Source: an uncultured Duganella sp.
GTDB taxonomy: Bacteria > Pseudomonadota > Gammaproteobacteria > Burkholderiales > Burkholderiaceae
Direction: 5' to 3'
Assembly (NCBI GenBank): GCA_946482335.1
Contig: CAMLRG010000025.1
Location: 1-39,451 of the forward strand
DNA length: 39,451 bases
The notes beneath the pieces are model-generated. The model was not told the DNA's origin. It did not search any database and worked only from the letters and a program-made list of their open reading frames with translations. This document shows positions 27,185-34,932 of the stretch, in pieces. Numbering within the stretch: position 1 is the first letter of the stretch; each line of letters starts with the position of its first letter. The position numbers and the translations under genes are program-made.

Positions 27185-27577
27185 TCACCCCGGGGATTTG
27201 GCTATAACCTTGATCTCGAACTGGAATCCGTACAGCCAGGTCACACCCACGGCAGTCACGGTCGGGTAAGGCGCGCTGCCCCAGTATTCCTGCACCACGC
27301 TCCAGATCTTTTCGAATTTCGACTCCGGGTCGACGATAAATACGGTCACGTCGACCACATCCTTGAAGGAACTGTCGGCAGCTTTCAGGATCGCATTGAG
27401 GTTCTCGATGGCAAGCCTGACCTGGGCTTCCAGCTCCGGTTCGGGCGAGCCGTCCTCGCGGCTGCCAACCTGGCCTGAAACGAACAGGAATCCGTTCGAC
27501 CTCACTGCCGGCGAGTAGCGGTTTTTTTCGTAGAGAGCCTGGCGGCCGTGCGGAAAAACGACGTCGCGGTGTGTCAT
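27185..27577 (-). CDS. RidA/YjgF-family protein
   Basis: A 130-residue RidA-like protein (Rid/YER057c/UK114 superfamily), members of which hydrolyse reactive enamine/imine intermediates. Family features include RYSPAVRSNGFLFVSGQVG, the AIENLNAILKAADSSFKDVV helix and the C-terminal YPTVTAVGVTWL. The usual catalytic Arg of the archetypal RidA (in the C-terminal RxAV-type motif) is not evident, so it may belong to a Rid1-7 subgroup without deaminase activity. GGAG lies 8 nt before the ATG. Divergent from a LysR gene that may control it. Confidence 0.82.
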   Translation of the reverse strand: MTHRDVVFPHGRQALYEKNRYSPAVRSNGFLFVSGQVGSREDGSPEPELEAQVRLAIENLNAILKAADSSFKDVVDVTVFIVDPESKFEKIWSVVQEYWGSAPYPTVTAVGVTWLYGFQFEIKVIAKSPG

Positions 27578-27661
27578 GGTGAATCTCCATTAGTTTGCAT
27601 GGCCAAACTGTAGCCGGCCTCAAATGCGCGATAAACCCGCAAGACGCGCCAGGACTATTTG

Positions 27662-27667
27662 TATAAT
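27662..27667 (+). promoter_or_regulatory. -10 of the lysR gene, inside a TTTG...CAAA dyad
   Basis: A perfect TATAAT, 7 nt before the ATG at 27675. It sits inside TTTGTATAATCCAAA (27658-27672), a small dyad that could be the LysR autoregulatory site. Confidence 0.6.
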
Positions 27668-27674
27668 CCAAACA

Positions 27675-28595
27675 ATGGACCGATTCGACGCAATGAAGGC
27701 CTTCGTGCGGGTAGTCGAAACCGGCAGCTTTACCAAGGCTGCCGCGACCTTGCACATGAGCCGGACAACAGTGACCCAGCTGATCCAGCAGCTGGAAGCA
27801 CGGCTCCGCGTCAAGCTGCTCAACCGCACAACGCGCAAGGTCAACGTCACCGCCGATGGTGCCGTGTATTACGAGCGTATCGTCCCTCTGCTGGCTGAGC
27901 TGGAAGATGTGGAAACCGGCCTGCCCGGCGGATCTTCCTTGCCCAAAGGACAGCTACGGGTGGACGTGCCCAGTCCGCTCGCGACGCTGATCCTGGTTCC
28001 CGCCCTGCCGGACTTCTACTCGCGCTATCCCGACCTGCTTCTTGACCTCGGCGTCAGTGACCGCATGGTGGACCTGATCGGCGAAAACGTGGATTGTGTG
28101 TTGCGCGGTGGCGAACTTTCCGACCAGTCGCTCATGGCGCGCCGCGTCGCCGATCTGGCGCTGGGCGTTTATGCGGCGCCCGCTTATCTGGCGCGCAGCG
28201 GAACTCCCGCCCATCCAGCCGATCTGGAGGACGCCCGCCACCGCATTGTCAGCTTCAGCTGGTCCCGCATGGGCAAAGGCTTTCCTTATGAGCTGTCCAG
28301 GGATCACGAACGCGTCAGATTGCAAAGCCGCCACGCCCTGGCCATCGATGATGGCAATGCCTACCTTGCTGCGGGACTGGCAGGACTCGGCGTATTATGG
28401 CTGCCCGATTACATGGCGAAGAAGCACGCCGCAAATGGCGATTTGGTGCGGCTGTTCGCGGACTGGCACATTGATCCCATGCCGCTCTACCTTGCCTTTC
28501 CAGCGAACCGCCATGTCAGCAAAAAGCTGCGCGTATTCATTGACTGGATCGTGGAACTGATGGCGCAGCACGCGCCGGTGAGAGTGGGCGTATGA
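27675..28595 (+). CDS. LysR-family regulator (next to ridA)
   Basis: A 306-residue LysR-type regulator. Winged helix-turn-helix at about residues 1-60 (FVRVVETGSFTKAAATLHMS, then RTTVTQLIQQLEARL) and a periplasmic-binding-like effector domain from about 90. It is of the CrgA/DhcR-like group (LLNRTTRKVNVTADG). ATG 27675 is chosen because it lies 7 nt after a perfect TATAAT and has no Shine-Dalgarno, pointing to a leaderless transcript; the longer frame from 27624 would start upstream of the promoter. The divergent ridA is the likely target. Confidence 0.9.
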   Translation: MDRFDAMKAFVRVVETGSFTKAAATLHMSRTTVTQLIQQLEARLRVKLLNRTTRKVNVTADGAVYYERIVPLLAELEDVETGLPGGSSLPKGQLRVDVPSPLATLILVPALPDFYSRYPDLLLDLGVSDRMVDLIGENVDCVLRGGELSDQSLMARRVADLALGVYAAPAYLARSGTPAHPADLEDARHRIVSFSWSRMGKGFPYELSRDHERVRLQSRHALAIDDGNAYLAAGLAGLGVLWLPDYMAKKHAANGDLVRLFADWHIDPMPLYLAFPANRHVSKKLRVFIDWIVELMAQHAPVRVGV

Positions 28596-28626
28596 TCCCG
28601 TTGTTGCCAATACTATATTGATTGCC

Positions 28627-29439
28627 ATGCTCCAAACACCTGCCGGTTTTTCCCCTCTCATCCAGCCCGCCGCTGCGGACGAACCGCAAACGCTGGTCTT
28701 CCACCGCGACCGCCTGCTGCTGCGGGAAGAAGGCCTGGCGCTGCCGCCGCATGCGGAGCTGGTCGCCGCGGGACTGGAGCTGGCCGGTGCCATGCCATTG
28801 GGTTCATGGGAAGGCCGCTACTGGCAAGTCGCGCAGGCTTCGCACGACACGCCCCCGCTGGCGGGCCACGCCTACATCGGCTTGCGCGCGCTGTTTGGCG
28901 CCGTCGATGACGGCTTGCTGGGTGTGGCCGGCCGCGCCTTCCAGATTGCCGAATGGGCGCGCACCCACCGCTTCTGCGGTGCCTGCGCTTCGCCGATGGA
29001 ACTTGCAAGCGGCGAACGCGCCATGCGCTGCACGGCCTGCGGCCACATCGCCTACCCGCGCATCTCGCCAGCCATGATGGTGCTGATCAAGAAAGGCAAG
29101 CAGCGCCTGCTGGCTTGCCACGCCAATTCGCCTTACAAGCGTTTCACCGCGCTGGCCGGTTTCCTGGAGGCCGGCGAATCGGTGGAAGAGGCGATCCACC
29201 GCGAAGTGTTCGAAGAAGTCGGGCTGCGCGTGCATAACCTGCAGTACTTCGGCAGCCAATCCTGGCCTTTCCCGCATTCCCTGATGATCGCTTTCACCGC
29301 CGAATACCTGGACGGCGAGATCGTCACGGACCCCAACGAAATCACCGAAGCGCGCTGGTTCGGCCCCGGCGACGAGTGGCCGCAACTGACCCACACGGTT
29401 TCCATCGCCAGCGAGCTGCTGGCAGCGCACCGCCCCTGA
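28627..29439 (+). CDS. nudC: NAD(+) diphosphatase / NADH pyrophosphatase (Nudix)
   Basis: A 270-residue Nudix hydrolase that splits NAD(H) into NMN(H) and AMP and can remove NAD caps from RNA. The zinc ribbon has Cys117, Cys120, Cys135 and Cys138; the Nudix box GFLEAGESVEEAIHREVFEEVG-type signature follows, and the NudC diagnostic SQPWPFPHS appears as SQSWPFPHS. The ATG at 28627 lies 7 nt after TATATT (28614-28619) with no Shine-Dalgarno, so it is probably leaderless. An in-frame TTG at 28618 falls inside the promoter and is rejected. Confidence 0.95.
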   Translation: MLQTPAGFSPLIQPAAADEPQTLVFHRDRLLLREEGLALPPHAELVAAGLELAGAMPLGSWEGRYWQVAQASHDTPPLAGHAYIGLRALFGAVDDGLLGVAGRAFQIAEWARTHRFCGACASPMELASGERAMRCTACGHIAYPRISPAMMVLIKKGKQRLLACHANSPYKRFTALAGFLEAGESVEEAIHREVFEEVGLRVHNLQYFGSQSWPFPHSLMIAFTAEYLDGEIVTDPNEITEARWFGPGDEWPQLTHTVSIASELLAAHRP

Positions 29440-29445
29440 ACGCTG

Positions 29446-29451
29446 TATACT
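29446..29451 (+). promoter_or_regulatory. -10 element for folE
   Basis: TATACT, preceded directly by TG, lies 37 nt before the folE ATG and just after the nudC stop. No strong -35 is visible. Confidence 0.5.
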
Positions 29452-29488
29452 GGTGGATTAGATTCCACATTTGACGGTCACTGCAATC

Positions 29489-30055
29489 ATGACGAAAGAA
29501 GTATTCACCGAAGCCGACTGGCGCCGCCTGCTGGAACACCTGGGCGAAGACCCGGACCGCCCAGGCCTGCACGAAACCCCGCACCGCGTCCACAAGGCGT
29601 GGAAGCACTGGGTGTCCGGCTACGGCCAGGATCCGGCGGAAGTGCTGAAGGCGTTCGAAGATGGCGCTGAGCAGTACAACGAGCTGATCGTCGTGAAGAA
29701 CATCCCCGTGTACAGCCATTGCGAGCACCATCTGGCACCCTTCTTCGGCAAGGCTACCGTCGGGTATGTACCAAACGGCAAAATTGTCGGCTTGTCCAAA
29801 CTGACCCGCCTGGTCGACGTGTTTGCCAAGCGCCTGCAAGTGCAGGAACGCATGACCATGCAGATCGCCGAAGCGCTGATGTCCGTGCTGGAGCCGAAGG
29901 CCGTGGGCGTGGTGGTCAAGTGCCGCCACCTGTGCATGGAATCGCGCGGCATCCGCACGCCGGGTGAAGAGACCGTGACCTCCGCCATGCTGGGCGAACT
30001 GCAGCCCAACCTGGCGATGCGCACCGAATTCCTGGCCCTGGCACGCGAGGCTTGA
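29489..30055 (+). CDS. folE: GTP cyclohydrolase I
   Basis: A 188-residue enzyme that turns GTP into dihydroneopterin triphosphate, the first step of folate (and pterin) synthesis. Zinc ligands are visible at Cys78 (SHCEHHL) and Cys149 (CRHLCMESRG), with His81 nearby; GLSKLTRLVDVFAKRLQVQE is the conserved central block. ATG 29489 is preferred to the in-frame TTG at 29471. It is followed after 3 nt by the thioredoxin-like gene, so both are co-transcribed. Confidence 0.96.
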   Translation: MTKEVFTEADWRRLLEHLGEDPDRPGLHETPHRVHKAWKHWVSGYGQDPAEVLKAFEDGAEQYNELIVVKNIPVYSHCEHHLAPFFGKATVGYVPNGKIVGLSKLTRLVDVFAKRLQVQERMTMQIAEALMSVLEPKAVGVVVKCRHLCMESRGIRTPGEETVTSAMLGELQPNLAMRTEFLALAREA

Positions 30056-30058
30056 TAC

Positions 30059-31423
30059 ATGGCTAACGCTATCGAGTGGTTCGAAGGCGGCTTCGACGCC
30101 GCGCTGGAAGCAGCCCGCGCTGCGGGCCGTCCACTGTTCCTGTACTGGGGCGCCGTGTGGTGCCCGCCGTGCAACCGTGTGAAGTATGAAATCTTCGGCC
30201 GCGAAGACTTGCCCGGCAAGCTGCAAAGCATGGTGGCGATCCAGCTCGATGGCGATAGCCCGAACGCGCAAGCGATGGCGGCGCGACTGAAACTGCGCAG
30301 CTATCCGACCATGGTGATGTACCGCCCTGACGGCCGCGAGATCACCCGCTTGCCGTGCGAACTCGATGGCGAATTGTTCGGCGAAGCCTTGATGGCTGCA
30401 CGCTTTGCCGGCCACACCGCCGGCGAATCAATGGCTGCAGCGCTGGAGGGCTCGCGTCCGCTGTCGCCGTCCGAATGGACGCTGCTGTCGAATTATTCCT
30501 GGGATACCGATGAAGGCGTCCTGCTGCAAGGCCGCGACCTGGGGGTGACGTTGACCACCCTGGCAACGCTGGCCGGCGCCGCCGTCACCGGCGAAGCACC
30601 GGCTGCCGCGCGCCAGGTGGAGGATGCTGCCGCGCGCCTGCGCCTGCACGCACTGGTGGCGCAGGCGGGACGCGTGGCCGATGCCAGCTCGCCTGATTTC
30701 CTGCTGTCCGTGCTGGGCGATGCGCGCCTGGCGCGTGCCAATATCGATATCTTCAGCAATAACGGCCACCAGCTGGTGCGCGCCGCGCCAGCCCGTCACG
30801 CCGAACTGGCGACGGCCATGGCCACCGCTGCGCAGGCGTGGGCGGACGATATGTGGCTGTCTGCGCCCGACCGCCTGGCCGCAGTGCGCCTGCAGATGCG
30901 CATGGCGCGCATGGGCTATGCGGAGCAGGGCTTGCCGCAACTGGTTCGCCTCCGCGTCGACCAGGCATTGTCATTGGTCGACGACAAATATGGCCGACAC
31001 ACCCTGGTCAACACCGCGGTGAGCGCGCTGAACGACGCGGGCCTGCATGCCGAGGCGGAAGCGCTGCTGCAATCGACGCTGGTGGAATCGCACGCGCCGT
31101 ACTACTTCAAATTAAGCTTGGCTTCCGCCGCCAAGCGGCGCGGCGATCTGCCAGGAATGCTGGACTGGTACGAAAAAGCGTGGCGTTCCTCGGTTGGCCC
31201 GGCCACCCGCATCCAATGGGGCACCACCTACCTGACGGCGCTGCTCGACACCACGCCGGGCGATAGCGCGCGCATCGAAGCCGCGGCTGCCGCGCTGGCC
31301 CAGGACTTCGCCAATACGCCTGACGCCTTCCAGCAGCGTAACCTGACGCAGGCGCAAAAGCTGCTGGCCAAGCTGCCCGCCAACCTGCCGCTGGCCGACA
31401 CCCTCCGCGCCGGCGCCAAATAA
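30059..31423 (+). CDS. Thioredoxin-fold protein with helical repeat C-terminus
   Basis: A 454-residue cytoplasmic protein (no signal peptide). The first 120 residues form a thioredoxin domain with the active site WCPPC (Cys35/Cys38) and a cis-Pro in LRSYPTMVMY. The remaining 330 residues are Ala/Leu-rich helices resembling TPR-type repeats, near the C-terminus ending in ALAQDFANTPDAFQQRNLT. It may be a disulfide reductase with a built-in partner-binding platform. It is coupled to folE; a functional link is not known. Confidence 0.75.
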   Translation: MANAIEWFEGGFDAALEAARAAGRPLFLYWGAVWCPPCNRVKYEIFGREDLPGKLQSMVAIQLDGDSPNAQAMAARLKLRSYPTMVMYRPDGREITRLPCELDGELFGEALMAARFAGHTAGESMAAALEGSRPLSPSEWTLLSNYSWDTDEGVLLQGRDLGVTLTTLATLAGAAVTGEAPAAARQVEDAAARLRLHALVAQAGRVADASSPDFLLSVLGDARLARANIDIFSNNGHQLVRAAPARHAELATAMATAAQAWADDMWLSAPDRLAAVRLQMRMARMGYAEQGLPQLVRLRVDQALSLVDDKYGRHTLVNTAVSALNDAGLHAEAEALLQSTLVESHAPYYFKLSLASAAKRRGDLPGMLDWYEKAWRSSVGPATRIQWGTTYLTALLDTTPGDSARIEAAAAALAQDFANTPDAFQQRNLTQAQKLLAKLPANLPLADTLRAGAK

Positions 31424-31424
31424 A

Positions 31425-31799
31425 TCAGTTGCAGCGGATCTCGCTCACAGTCTCGTCATTGTGAGCGTGATCCATTGTGAGCCTGCATGACCGCACCTCT
31501 TTAGGAAGCCTGCGCGCCAACACTGCGCTAGTGCCGGTGTAAGAGCAAATCAACCATGGTTCTTGTGAAGGCAAGAATTGGTAATGCAGGACTTTGTCTT
31601 TTCCAGATCGTGACTCCTTGTCGTGCATCAAGGTTACTTCGCGCTCTGGCGCTCCGTCACTGAACTGGGCAAAGTAATACTTGTGTGGGACTCGCGGTTC
31701 GTGCACGACCCACCCTGGTCCCGGGATTACCTCTTGCTTTACTTCAAGGACAGAAGGGCAAGTGAGGACGTATGAAGCAAGAAGGATCAAGATATTCAT
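31425..31799 (-). CDS. STY0301-family protein (putative immunity-type)
   Basis: A 124-residue exported-type protein. After a short hydrophobic start (NILILLASYVLTC) it has the STY0301 pattern: CPSVLEVKQ near the N-terminus, a central Trp/Tyr region, and LICSYTGTSAVLARRLP with a late cysteine (SCRLTM). STY0301 proteins are often found next to BPSL0067-type cell-wall amidases, and an immunity role has been proposed from such context; I treat it as inference. Its start is 4 nt after the stop of an amidase-like remnant. GC content is visibly lower than in flanking genes. Confidence 0.65.
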   Translation of the reverse strand: MNILILLASYVLTCPSVLEVKQEVIPGPGWVVHEPRVPHKYYFAQFSDGAPEREVTLMHDKESRSGKDKVLHYQFLPSQEPWLICSYTGTSAVLARRLPKEVRSCRLTMDHAHNDETVSEIRCN

Positions 31800-31803
31800 T
31801 CGA

Positions 31804-31881
31804 TCACGGGGCAACGCATTCGTGCGATCCGACCCATTTCTCGCCAGCCAGTTTGGCGGCTTCCGCATATCGGTATGACAT
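31804..31881 (-). pseudogene. N-terminal remnant of a BPSL0067/Tae2-type amidase
   Basis: A 25-codon ORF with a strong ribosome site (GGGAGG, 5-7 nt before the ATG at 31881). It begins MSYRYAEAAKLAGEKW and reaches GSHECVAP, then TGA. From memory this matches the first residues of BPSL0067-family proteins, whose catalytic cysteine sits in a G-x(3)-CVALV context. Here translation stops three codons after that cysteine. One extra C in the CCCC run would extend the frame by VIE before another stop. The rest of the enzyme is missing. It is probably a decayed type VI effector. Confidence 0.5.
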
Positions 31882-31954
31882 GGTGACCTCCCAGACAAAT
31901 ATGAGAGTTCAAGGGTAGTCGACGGCGGCAGCGCCGCGCTTGCGGCGGATCAAA

Positions 31955-32848
31955 TCATTTGAGCTTGAGGATTTCCGCCAGCCAGTCAACGAACACGCGC
32001 ACACGTGGGGACAGGTGGCGGTTGTGGGAGTAAATGATGGAGACCGGCAGCGGTGCCGGGCGCCATTGCGGCAGCACCTCCACCAGCTGGCCGCTGGCCA
32101 ATAGCGGCTCGATGCCGGGACGCGGGATTTGCGCCAAGCCGATGCCGGCAAGGCAGGCGCCAAGGTAGGCTTCCGAACTCCCAACGGAGACGCGGCTGCG
32201 CAGCGCGAGCGTGCGTACCTCGCCATCCACCACATACTCCCACGGCAGGTCGCGCCCGGTCTGGCTGGAGAAATAATTCACGGCCCAGTGCTCGCGCAAA
32301 TCGTCCAGGGTTTGCGGCGTGCCGTGCGCCGTGAGGTATCCCGGCGTGGCGACGTTCACTTGCTCCATCGCGCCCAAAGGCCGCGCAATCAAAGTGGAGT
32401 CGCGCAGCACGCCTGCGCGCACGGCGCAGTCGATGCCTTCGCCCACCAGGTCGGCCATGCGGTCGTTGGCGCCGACGCGGATCTTGATGTCCGGGTAGCG
32501 CTGGAAAAAGTCGGGCAGGGCGGGGATCACGCTCAGGCGCGCAATGCGTTCCGGCAGGTCGACGCGGATGGTGCCGGACGGCTTGCGGCCGCTGGACAGG
32601 AACAGGGCGTTGATGTCTTCCAGGTCATTGAGCAGGGCGCGGCAGCGCTCCACGTACAGCTGGCCTTCAACGGTGAGGCTGACCTTGCGCGTCGTGCGCT
32701 GGAGCAGTCGCACGCCGAGCTGCTGCTCGATGCCTTGTACGGCATTGGTAACGGTGGGGCGGGGCAGGTCCAGCTGTTCGGCGGCCTGGGTGAAGCTCTT
32801 GCTGTCGGCCACCGCCAGGAAGACCTGCATGGCTCTCAGCTGGTCCAT
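31955..32848 (-). CDS. LysR-family regulator (divergent from aldo/keto reductase)
   Basis: A 297-residue LysR-type regulator. The helix-turn-helix region reads FLAVADSKSFTQAAEQLDLP, then RPTVTNAVQGIEQQL, followed by LLQRTTRKVSLTVEG; the effector domain starts near residue 90. It is of the same CrgA-like group as the regulators at 27675 and 33949. It is transcribed away from the aldo/keto reductase gene at 32951, a classic LysR target layout. No other start competes well. Confidence 0.92.
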   Translation of the reverse strand: MDQLRAMQVFLAVADSKSFTQAAEQLDLPRPTVTNAVQGIEQQLGVRLLQRTTRKVSLTVEGQLYVERCRALLNDLEDINALFLSSGRKPSGTIRVDLPERIARLSVIPALPDFFQRYPDIKIRVGANDRMADLVGEGIDCAVRAGVLRDSTLIARPLGAMEQVNVATPGYLTAHGTPQTLDDLREHWAVNYFSSQTGRDLPWEYVVDGEVRTLALRSRVSVGSSEAYLGACLAGIGLAQIPRPGIEPLLASGQLVEVLPQWRPAPLPVSIIYSHNRHLSPRVRVFVDWLAEILKLK

Positions 32849-32863
32849 TGTTAGCGTTTATCG

Positions 32864-32908
32864 AATAAATATGTAGTAAATACCGCATTTATTGTTGGAT
32901 CCGATAAT
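32864..32908. promoter_or_regulatory. Divergent lysR/AKR control region
   Basis: An AT-rich stretch in a GC-rich genome. AATAAAT (32864-32870) and ATTTATT (32887-32893) form a 7-bp dyad around a 16-bp spacer, suited to a LysR tetramer. A GATAAT -10 for the reductase follows at 32903-32908 with a poor -35, as for an activated promoter. Confidence 0.5.
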
Positions 32909-32950
32909 AGCACAATGGTTTCCATCGACACCTCACCTGGAGAACTGAAC

Positions 32951-33952
32951 ATGGAAACCCGCAAACTTGGCAGCACCGGCCCGCAAACCTCCCAGCTTGG
33001 CCTGGGCCTGATGGGCATGTCCGACCTGTACGGCCCGTCCGACCGCGCCGAAAGCATCGCCACCATCCACGCCGCGCTCGATGCCGGCGTCACCCTGCTC
33101 GATACCGGCGACTTCTACGGCATGGGGCACAACGAAATGCTGCTCAGCGAAGCGCTGCTGGGCCGCGACCGCGAGAAGGTGCAGATCAGCGTGAAGTTCG
33201 GCGCCCTGCGCGATCCGGATGGTGGTTTTATCGGCTACGACTCGCGTCCGCAATCGGTCGCCAACTTTGCCGCCTATTCGCTGCGCCGGCTGGATACCGA
33301 CTACATCGACATTTACCGCCCATCGCGCCTCGATCCTGCCACGCCGATCGAGGACACCGTGGGCGCCATCGCGGACCTGGTGCGCAAGGGCCATGTGCGG
33401 CATATCGGCCTGTCGGAAGTGAACGCGGAGACGCTGCGCCGTGCCCATGCCGTGCATCCGATCGTCGACGTGCAGATCGAGTATTCGATGATCTCTCGCG
33501 GCATCGAGAATGGCTTGCTGCAGACGGCGCGCGAGTTGGGCGTCGGCATCACGGCCTATGGCGTGCTGTCGCGTGGCCTGATCAGCGGCCACTGGACCGC
33601 GCAGCGCGAGGGTGAAAAGGATTACCGGGGCCAGCACAGCCCGCGCTTCCAGGGCGATAACCTGAAGCACAACCTGGAACTGGTGGAACGCATCCGCGCC
33701 GTGGCGCAGGCCAAAGGCATCAGCGTGGCGCAGCTGGCGATTGCGTGGGTCCAGGCCCAGGGCACAGACATCGTGCCGCTGGTCGGGGCGCGCACCCGCA
33801 CCCGCCTGCAGGAGGCGCTGGGCGCAAACGATGTGATGCTGTTGCAGTCGGACCTGGAAGCCTTGGAACTGATCGTGCCGCAAGGCGCCGCGGCAGGTGG
33901 CCGCTATAACGACTACCAGCTGTCGCACCTGGACAGCGAGAAGGCCGCCTAA
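32951..33952 (+). CDS. Aldo/keto reductase lacking the tetrad histidine
   Basis: A 333-residue NADPH-dependent (beta/alpha)8 oxidoreductase. Asp51 (LLDTGDFYG), Tyr56 and Lys82 (SVKFGALRD) of the catalytic tetrad are present. The histidine normally in the DLYxxHRxD segment is Ser125 here (DIYRPSRLDP). Related AKRs with the same loop exist, as I recall, so it may be a genuine subfamily with altered activity. ATG 32951 is preceded by GGAG; an ATG at 32915 is a longer alternative. Its stop nests with that of the next LysR gene (CTAA). Confidence 0.9.
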   Translation: METRKLGSTGPQTSQLGLGLMGMSDLYGPSDRAESIATIHAALDAGVTLLDTGDFYGMGHNEMLLSEALLGRDREKVQISVKFGALRDPDGGFIGYDSRPQSVANFAAYSLRRLDTDYIDIYRPSRLDPATPIEDTVGAIADLVRKGHVRHIGLSEVNAETLRRAHAVHPIVDVQIEYSMISRGIENGLLQTARELGVGITAYGVLSRGLISGHWTAQREGEKDYRGQHSPRFQGDNLKHNLELVERIRAVAQAKGISVAQLAIAWVQAQGTDIVPLVGARTRTRLQEALGANDVMLLQSDLEALELIVPQGAAAGGRYNDYQLSHLDSEKAA

Positions 33953-34827
33953 GCGAAGACTTCCGTCAGGAAGTCGACAAACGCCTGCACCTTGGCCGCT
34001 CGCTGGTGCCGCTGCTGGTACAGGGCGGTCAGCGTGGGGCCGGGCGCCTGGTATGCGTCAAGCACAGGTACCAGCTCGCCGGTGCGCAATTCCGCCTGCA
34101 CCGACAGCGACAGGAACTGGGCGATGCCTGCGCCGGCCTTGCATGCTTCCACCAGGGAATCCACATGGTCGAAGGCGGCGCGCGATGGCGGCGTGAAGGA
34201 AACGCCATCCGCAAACTGCCAGGCGCGCAGGCGGCCCGCGCGCGGCAGGATGAAGTGCAGGCAATCGAACTCCGCCAATTCATCCGGCAGCGTGGGCGCG
34301 CCATGCCGTTGGACGAAATCCGGCGAGGCGCAGCAAACGAAGCGTGTCTGCAGCAGCGGCCGCGCAACCAGGCGTGCATCGCCGATATCGCCGAGCCGCA
34401 GCTGGATATCGTAGCCTTCCTCGACCATATCGACCAGGCGGTCGTTGGCGCTCACCTGCAGGGAGATGCCGGGGTGGCGTGCGAGGAAGCGTGGAAATGC
34501 AGGCGCCACATAGAGCCGCGACACCAGGCCCGGCATATTGACGCGCAGGGTGCCGCGCGGGGCTTCGGCCGCATCCTGCAAGCTTGACTCCAGCTCCTGC
34601 ATGCCGGCCAGCAGGCGTTGGGCATGTCCGTAGCATTCGCGGCCCTCGCCAGTCAGCGACATGCTGCGCGTGGTGCGGTTCATCAGCTTGACACGGAAAT
34701 GCGCCTCCAGCGCGTTGACTTGTGCCGTGACCGAGGACGTCGAAATCCCCAGCTTTTCCGCCGCGCGCGAAAAACCGCCTGTTTCCACAACTGCGCAATA
34801 GACGCGCAGGGCATCGAGTTTATCCAT
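33949..34827 (-). CDS. LysR-family regulator (divergent from quinone oxidoreductase)
   Basis: A 292-residue LysR-type regulator with helix-turn-helix YCAVVETGGFSRAAEKLGIS, then TSSVTAQVNALEAHF, and MNRTTRSMSLTGEG. Its effector domain includes RLGDIGDARLVARPL. It is transcribed divergently from the quinone oxidoreductase gene at 34933, across a clear dyad at 34836-34852, so it probably controls that gene and itself. Confidence 0.92.
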   Translation of the reverse strand: MDKLDALRVYCAVVETGGFSRAAEKLGISTSSVTAQVNALEAHFRVKLMNRTTRSMSLTGEGRECYGHAQRLLAGMQELESSLQDAAEAPRGTLRVNMPGLVSRLYVAPAFPRFLARHPGISLQVSANDRLVDMVEEGYDIQLRLGDIGDARLVARPLLQTRFVCCASPDFVQRHGAPTLPDELAEFDCLHFILPRAGRLRAWQFADGVSFTPPSRAAFDHVDSLVEACKAGAGIAQFLSLSVQAELRTGELVPVLDAYQAPGPTLTALYQQRHQRAAKVQAFVDFLTEVFA

Positions 34828-34835
34828 ACCGCATT

Positions 34836-34852
34836 ATCCACAATTCGTGGAT
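34836..34852. promoter_or_regulatory. LysR-type operator ATCCAC-N5-GTGGAT
   Basis: A perfect 6-bp inverted repeat around AATTC lies 9 bp upstream of the lysR start and 80 bp before the quinone oxidoreductase ATG. A second dyad, GCGGCC-TAGACT-GGCCGC (34891-34908), surrounds a possible -10 (TAGACT) of the reductase. Position and symmetry support a shared control region. Confidence 0.55.
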
Positions 34853-34932
34853 TCAGTTTGCAGCCGCGGCCTGTTTTTTCCGACTGCCTTGCGGCCTAGA
34901 CTGGCCGCATCGTCACCAAAAGGGAGTTCCAC

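Noticed and set aside
27098..27478. A plus-strand frame (MQVYVLNQDGSSP...) opposite ridA, possibly a gene fragment
   Set aside because: The first 30 codons look protein-like, but most of it is antisense to ridA and there is no ribosome site or recognisable family.
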